From: Triops longicaudatus
Taxonomy: Eukaryota; Arthropoda; Branchiopoda; Notostraca; Triopsidae
Length of the DNA stretch: 64,000 nt
Assembly: GCA_022885665.1 (NCBI GenBank)
Contig: JAGQDJ010000013.1
Span: forward strand, 155,924-219,923
Direction of reading: 5' to 3'
Both the position numbers and the translations under genes were made by a program. Under the pieces are notes generated by a model that had not been told where the DNA came from, did not search any database, and worked only from the letters and a program-made list of their open reading frames with translations. Shown one piece after another: positions 59,107-64,000 of the stretch (its first letter is position 1; every line of letters starts with the position of its first letter).

Positions 59107-62100
59107 TAGAACATACCAAACCAACAGGCCTAAAAGTAGTAAAGGGCAGATCCAAGCATGCATCCATGTGGACGTGTGTGTGGATGTGTGTGCGAGTTAT
59201 AACGGGAGAGGCAACCAAGTCTTCGCTTCCTTGGCGGACTTAGATCAAGCAGCGGAAGAAGGTGGCTAGAAATACACTTCCCTCTCCTGCAAACCCCCCT
59301 TCCAACCCTTCCGCAAGTCTTAACACGAGCTAATTTGGCCCAACTTACATTTACAGCCCCTCCAAAGATTTTTTTTTTATATATAAAAAAGAAAACGTAA
59401 ATTATAGTGAAAATGGAATAAACGAAAAATGAATGGAAGGACCATTGAGTAAGACAAATGGACCTCGTTTGACCTGAGCTTACCGGACGAGAAAGCTGAA
59501 AAACGGAAAGAGGGTCCTACTAACTAAAACAAGACTAGATAACAACTTTCAGGATTACAAAATCTGAGCAGGGAGAGAGAAAAGGCAGTTTTAGTTTCGG
59601 AGGTTTTGTTTATACAAACTATGAGGGTTACAAGGGGGTGCGTGGTACGAAAACGGTGAATAAGCAAAGAATCAGTTGATAAAAATAATAAGGGACCTAT
59701 AAAGGAGAGTTAAAAGCTAAAAACTCCCGTCTTCAACGCCCTATCTTTCGGATTCTCTATGTACAATCTACATGGCGAGAGTGCGGAGTTACCGGGAGAC
59801 GGGCCCACAGACATGGCACCGACATCCTTATGCGAAACCTGTGCCTAAATATAGTTAGTATTTGGTGGTGGGGGGATTTTTCGGGGTGCTTCCCCAAAAG
59901 CACTCCTGGAGCTGTGTTAAAGGGGGCGCCCCAACTTGGGATAAAAGGCCGCAGCCTCCATGGCCGGCTTTGCAGTGTCACTCTTTCGACCAAATAGTAA
60001 CACTTCCGTCAGCTCCTTCACCTTTTTCCAAAGTGTATTTGCAAAACCAGTTTTTTTCCAACAATTTACATTACATCAGTTGTCGAAAGAGTATAAACCC
60101 CTGGAATCTGTTTTACATATCTCATCCTGCTTCCAACCTACAACTCCACAGATAGTGCAAAGATAGATCCGGTATCCAGTACTTTGGCGTAATAGTACTT
60201 GCAGTAGTCACAATCGTAACAGTTTCTCGTTGTTTCCTTTCACATGAATTTTTCTTCAATTTTAGTTCGTTCAGAGAGACACGGCCATCAGAAAAAAGTT
60301 CACCTCGCAGAAAGCTTTTGAGTGCATATACGAAGTTGCATGTAACAAAAAGCGACTAAAATTTTACCAGTAAATTCACAAAGTTTTTTCAAAGGTACAT
60401 ATTCATTTTCGACCAATCGTTTTTGACCTTTTCATTGTTGTGAACCGCTGAGTCGTGAAAGACCCAGTGAAAAATTCCCTGATTGCGAATTTGCTGCGCC
60501 TTACAAAGTTTTTAAAGGCCATTTTCAGTAACTTTACTTTTTCTTTTTACGATTTTTTTAAGTGTGACCAGCTCATCTGAGTCCCGGGATTTTGAAGGGA
60601 ATGGTGCTAAGTTTAGAACCTGCAAGATGTGGTCTAATTCTGTAAGGAACCATGGACTTCCAGGTCTTGCTTCCCTCACATGGTTCCAATTATAGGTGTG
60701 AGCCTAGCCTGGGCTAATAGATCCCTTCTTCCCCTTGGCTTCCTTGGATCTTGTCTCACCCTTTGCCAGATTGCAGGCCCAGACCCACAAGAAGACAGAA
60801 GCACCAGTAGCAACAGCACCAGCAGGACTAAAGCAAGATAGTCCTCCAAACTAGTTCAGAGTACGAGCTCCCAAGTTTACAGAGAACGGAACTTCTTGTC
60901 TTGAAAATTGCCCTTATTCCTCAAGAACCTCCAGACTCGTCCGCAGATTGCCAGACACTTTTAACCCTCTCTCTCTCTGTCCCTCCTTCTCCTATCTCCC
61001 TCTTTCACTCTTCAGTACGCGTATCCTCTCTTGTTTGGTCTTCTCCATTTTCTCTTACAGTTTCTTATCATCCTATGCAAAGCTTTCGTTTAAAAAGAGT
61101 CTGGGTCACTAGTATCCGAGCATCTTTTTCTCATTTACACGAGACACACGCTACGAGTTTGGCAGCAGTTGAAGAGTAGCCTTCGTCCGGAGCTTGACAT
61201 TTTGGTGGGAGCAAAGAGAACCGAGAACCAGAAGAAGAAACTGTGTCGTTGACTTTCATCATCAGCGTCACCGTCATGGCGTCATACAACTTCAAGTGGA
61301 GAGAATTAAGCAATTTTACCTAGTGGTGATTTTACAGCGTTGTGTGATTTTGGCGATTGATGTTTGCTCTAGTTTCCGCAAGACATTTATGTGAAAGACA
61401 AGGAAGCCCTTCTGAAGAAGCCAAGAACCCAAGTTTTCGATGTCGTGGTCCATGCTTCCTTACTTCCCATAGCGATATGACATATGGAATGTAAAGAAGT
61501 ATGGAGCATTGCTCGAAGCTCACTCCATAACGGCATTCGGGTTTTCCTATCAAACTTTTCGGGGTTCATCGACGTGTGTGTAAGATTTTCAGTTTGCTTG
61601 TGTAAAAAAATGCTTTTTGTAGTTTTCAGTCTGGGGGAACAATACAGAATAATAAAACTTCTATTTACTGCAATAAAATCACTCCCAATATTCAATAATC
61701 TAGGAATCATAGTGAAACTGAACACGCTAGCAAAGAGTAGGCAATTTCGTTTTGGGCACGGACAAGGTTTTGGATAATTAATTTAAAACTTTCGATACAG
61801 TTAAAAAATCAAAATGTTACAATGTTGCTAAGCTTTTCGAAAATTCTCAACAAAATCAAAATATCGTAATAAAACTTTCAGAGATTGGAGAATTTTCCAG
61901 ATCTTAGCAGTTCAGCCTTTTCAACACGCTAAAAAGTTCATAATTCTCTAAAGTACACAGAAAATTCAGAATATTCAGAACGTGTAAACATTTCAGGCTT
62001 TAGAATATTCTGATTCCTCAAACTTCAAAACATGCCGGAATTTTAAACATAATCCACCACGTTCGAACTGTAAAGTTCACAATGTTTAACAGCGTAAAAG

Positions 62101-63963
62101 TTTGAGCATTTTCAAGGTAATAATATTGTCACATTTTCAAATGCGATTTTGAGGACTTTTCCCAACTGAGCAAAAGTTTAATTACTTTCAAATGACTAGA
62201 ATATTACAAATTTTGAAGCTCTGTATGATTCAAGAACTTTATAATCTTCTGGAATAATTGCTGGTTTTACGAGCCCAGTTTCATTGATAGGCTTAAAAGC
62301 AAGGAAAGACAAGCGAAACGAATGCGAACATTTGGCTATCCATCATTGCTTGCTAGCATGTGGGGGTCGCTTTACAACTGGTAAGCGAACTCATTACCTC
62401 CACGTTGGTAAATGTCAAGCGAGTTCAACGCAAAGTCCCGGAACAAGAGACGCACAATTGACCAGAAGAATATCCACGAGTAATACAATAGCGAAGAAAT
62501 ACATCATTTCCACATGGGATGGCGATTGATACACTACAATGGCTTCACTAAAGCCCTGGTAAAATGTACGTTCTGCCCCAGAAGCGTGAGGTAATTTTCA
62601 GGTTGGCCACGTTTGTCTTTGATGTTGCGTGTCTTGTCTTTTGACAGGTCGTACTACCCTTCATCCTAGCGCCGGAGGACGAACTTCCCCGAGCCAACAC
62701 GAAACCAGCCAAAAAGTCATGCTTGTCCATCATACTCAGAAAGGACTGTCCGTACAGCGTACAAGTTTGCAAAAAGGGACCAGCTTGGTTCTAAATTTAA
62801 GCGCAGAAAACTGCACCAGTCTACTCACTCATGTACATTTTCTTCCTCTTCAGAGTATCGTTTTGTGCTTTAAACATTGTTAATTTCTTTAGATACAGAA
62901 TCCTACATTTTTCTGCAGTAGCTCAAAATCCTAAAAGTCAACCATGTGGACCCAAGAGCGCAGAAAACAGGAAGTAGTCGAATCTGACATCCTGGTGAAG
63001 GAAACTGTAGAAACTGCAGCGCCCTTAGCGGGTTAAACAACAAGCAAAGGTGACCAGAGCTAGCCTGGCATTACGTGATCTACATTAAATTAACTTCATG
63101 TCACACGTCTTAACTGAACCATAAATTAGCTTCTTTTACTACAGTTTGTGTACCTAGAACAAAAAGAAACTGAGGGAGAGAAGCAATGTGGCAAAAAAGA
63201 ATTTTTGCGGAGGAACGCAGTTTACGACAAACTTAAAGATTCTAATGAACTCTTCACGTATGGTATAGTCAAAATTTGCTATAAACAAAATATTATTTTC
63301 AATAGCATATGTAAATGCTTCCTATAATCAACCTTTTACATGCCCCATTAGCTTGAATAATAATAAAAATAATGATCTTTTAGAGTTCTGGAGCTTATTT
63401 GACATAAGCCGAAGGCAAATATATTGACACAGAATTCAGCTTCTTTTAACAATTCTTGCTATTCTATTTGTTTACTAATTCTATTTTTACTTATAACAGC
63501 TTTATAAGCGTCTACTAAAAATAGATTTTTCTAATATGTTTTGAGCCGCATTTCTTCTCATTTTGCAATGTGTACCCTAGTACTACTCAAAATAGAACTG
63601 AATTTGCGGATCTTTTGATAAGCAACGGATCTTACAGTTTCTGTTGTTACTTTTAGTATGAATAAGTGAAAACTGTCGGAATTTTTTTCGTAAAGCGGAA
63701 ACCATAGGAAAATTATTCAAAACTCAGGAACACTGTCCTGAATTGATTTTACAAGAGAAGACGTGTACTTAGTCAAAAGTGACGCTTCGGTATGATTCGG
63801 ACTGGTACGACTGACCGAAGTGTTATAATTTGCAAACGGTAAAATAAAGGAAAACGGATTTTCACACTAGCACAAGGCGTACCCAACCTTTATTCCTGCT
63901 TCACCAGCAGTATAAAAATTCTTCCAAATTAGCCAACACTGCAAATTCTTCCAAATTAGCAAA

Positions 63964-63965
<2 letters not shown>

Positions 63966-64000
<35 letters not shown>
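63966..64000 (+). repeat. (TA)n microsatellite at window end
   Basis: An uninterrupted TA repeat of at least 35 bases runs off the end of the window; its full length is unknown. Confidence 0.95.

Larger units (their letters stand above)
52180..64000. other. 11.8 kb without recognised exons (probable mind bomb intron plus repeats)
   Basis: No exon of mind bomb or of another known gene was recognised on either strand. Open frames are short and unlike known families. Contents that can be supported: a hAT MITE (57316-57523), a weak gag-like remnant (57785-58036), a CA microsatellite (59082-59106), pyrimidine-rich tracts (for example 58210-58450 and 60965-61070) and a TA microsatellite at the window edge. 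The stretch from about 54.1 to 61.5 kb looks richer in C on the plus strand than its surroundings. Confidence 0.5.

Noticed and set aside
61190..61260. LTR end and primer-binding site (TTTTGGTGGGAGC near 61199)
   Set aside because: It resembles a PBS only loosely; no second LTR or matching direct repeat was found in the window.
1..64000. CRISPR arrays, operons or bacterial features
   Set aside because: No regularly spaced repeats; the genes have spliceosomal introns and metazoan families throughout.

Overview
This is a nuclear animal genome window: about 62% A+T by eye, eleven recognisable protein-coding genes split by GT-AG introns, one tRNA gene, and several short inverted-repeat transposons. 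Many introns are very short (46-80 bases), but some run to several kilobases. Single-copy animal orthologues (Cdc20, mind bomb, class II ARF, SNF8, an ORP10/11-type OSBP protein) and an N-terminus of the ARF close to what I recall of insect class II ARF suggest an invertebrate, most likely an arthropod. The species cannot be fixed from sequence alone.

Layout: 1-2 kb upstream flank; 2.0-6.3 kb a LAP-family leucine-rich-repeat polarity protein (+); 6.8-8.6 kb the ESCRT-II subunit SNF8/VPS22 (-); 9.0-13.7 kb an ORP10/11-type oxysterol-binding protein (+); 14.1-19.1 kb an SLC35D nucleotide-sugar transporter (-); 19.1-25.0 kb non-coding with hAT remnants; 25.0-31.1 kb a type II beta-1,3-glycosyltransferase (-) whose 4 kb intron is full of transposons; 31.1-34.9 kb non-coding; 34.9-35.7 kb class II ARF (+); 37.5-39.2 kb selenophosphate synthetase with an in-frame UGA and a downstream SECIS-like hairpin (+); 40.1-40.9 kb an ER-type cysteine glutathione peroxidase (-); 41.5-43.7 kb CDC20/fizzy (+); 44.5 kb tRNA-Lys(UUU); 46.0-47.5 kb a TRMT10C-like mitochondrial RNase P methyltransferase subunit (-); 48.0-50.5 kb CTU2 (+); 50.5-52.2 kb the C-terminal part of mind bomb (-); 52.2-64 kb no exon that I can recognise.

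Functional themes: the left half is enriched in membrane traffic and glycosylation (LAP, ESCRT-II, ORP, SLC35D, B3GalT-like, ARF). The right half holds selenium and redox (SPS2, GPx7/8-like), tRNA biology (tRNA-Lys, TRMT10C, CTU2), cell cycle (CDC20) and Notch signalling (mind bomb). These are ordinary mixed metazoan neighbours, not an operon.

The strongest finding is the selenophosphate synthetase. A TGA codon sits exactly where SPS2 enzymes carry selenocysteine, and 138 bases after the stop codon there is a hairpin with the features of a type II SECIS element, followed by a poly(A) signal. Conventional gene callers would break or mis-start this gene. All splice junctions below were derived by hand from GT/AG sites, reading phase and remembered family homology; none was computed.
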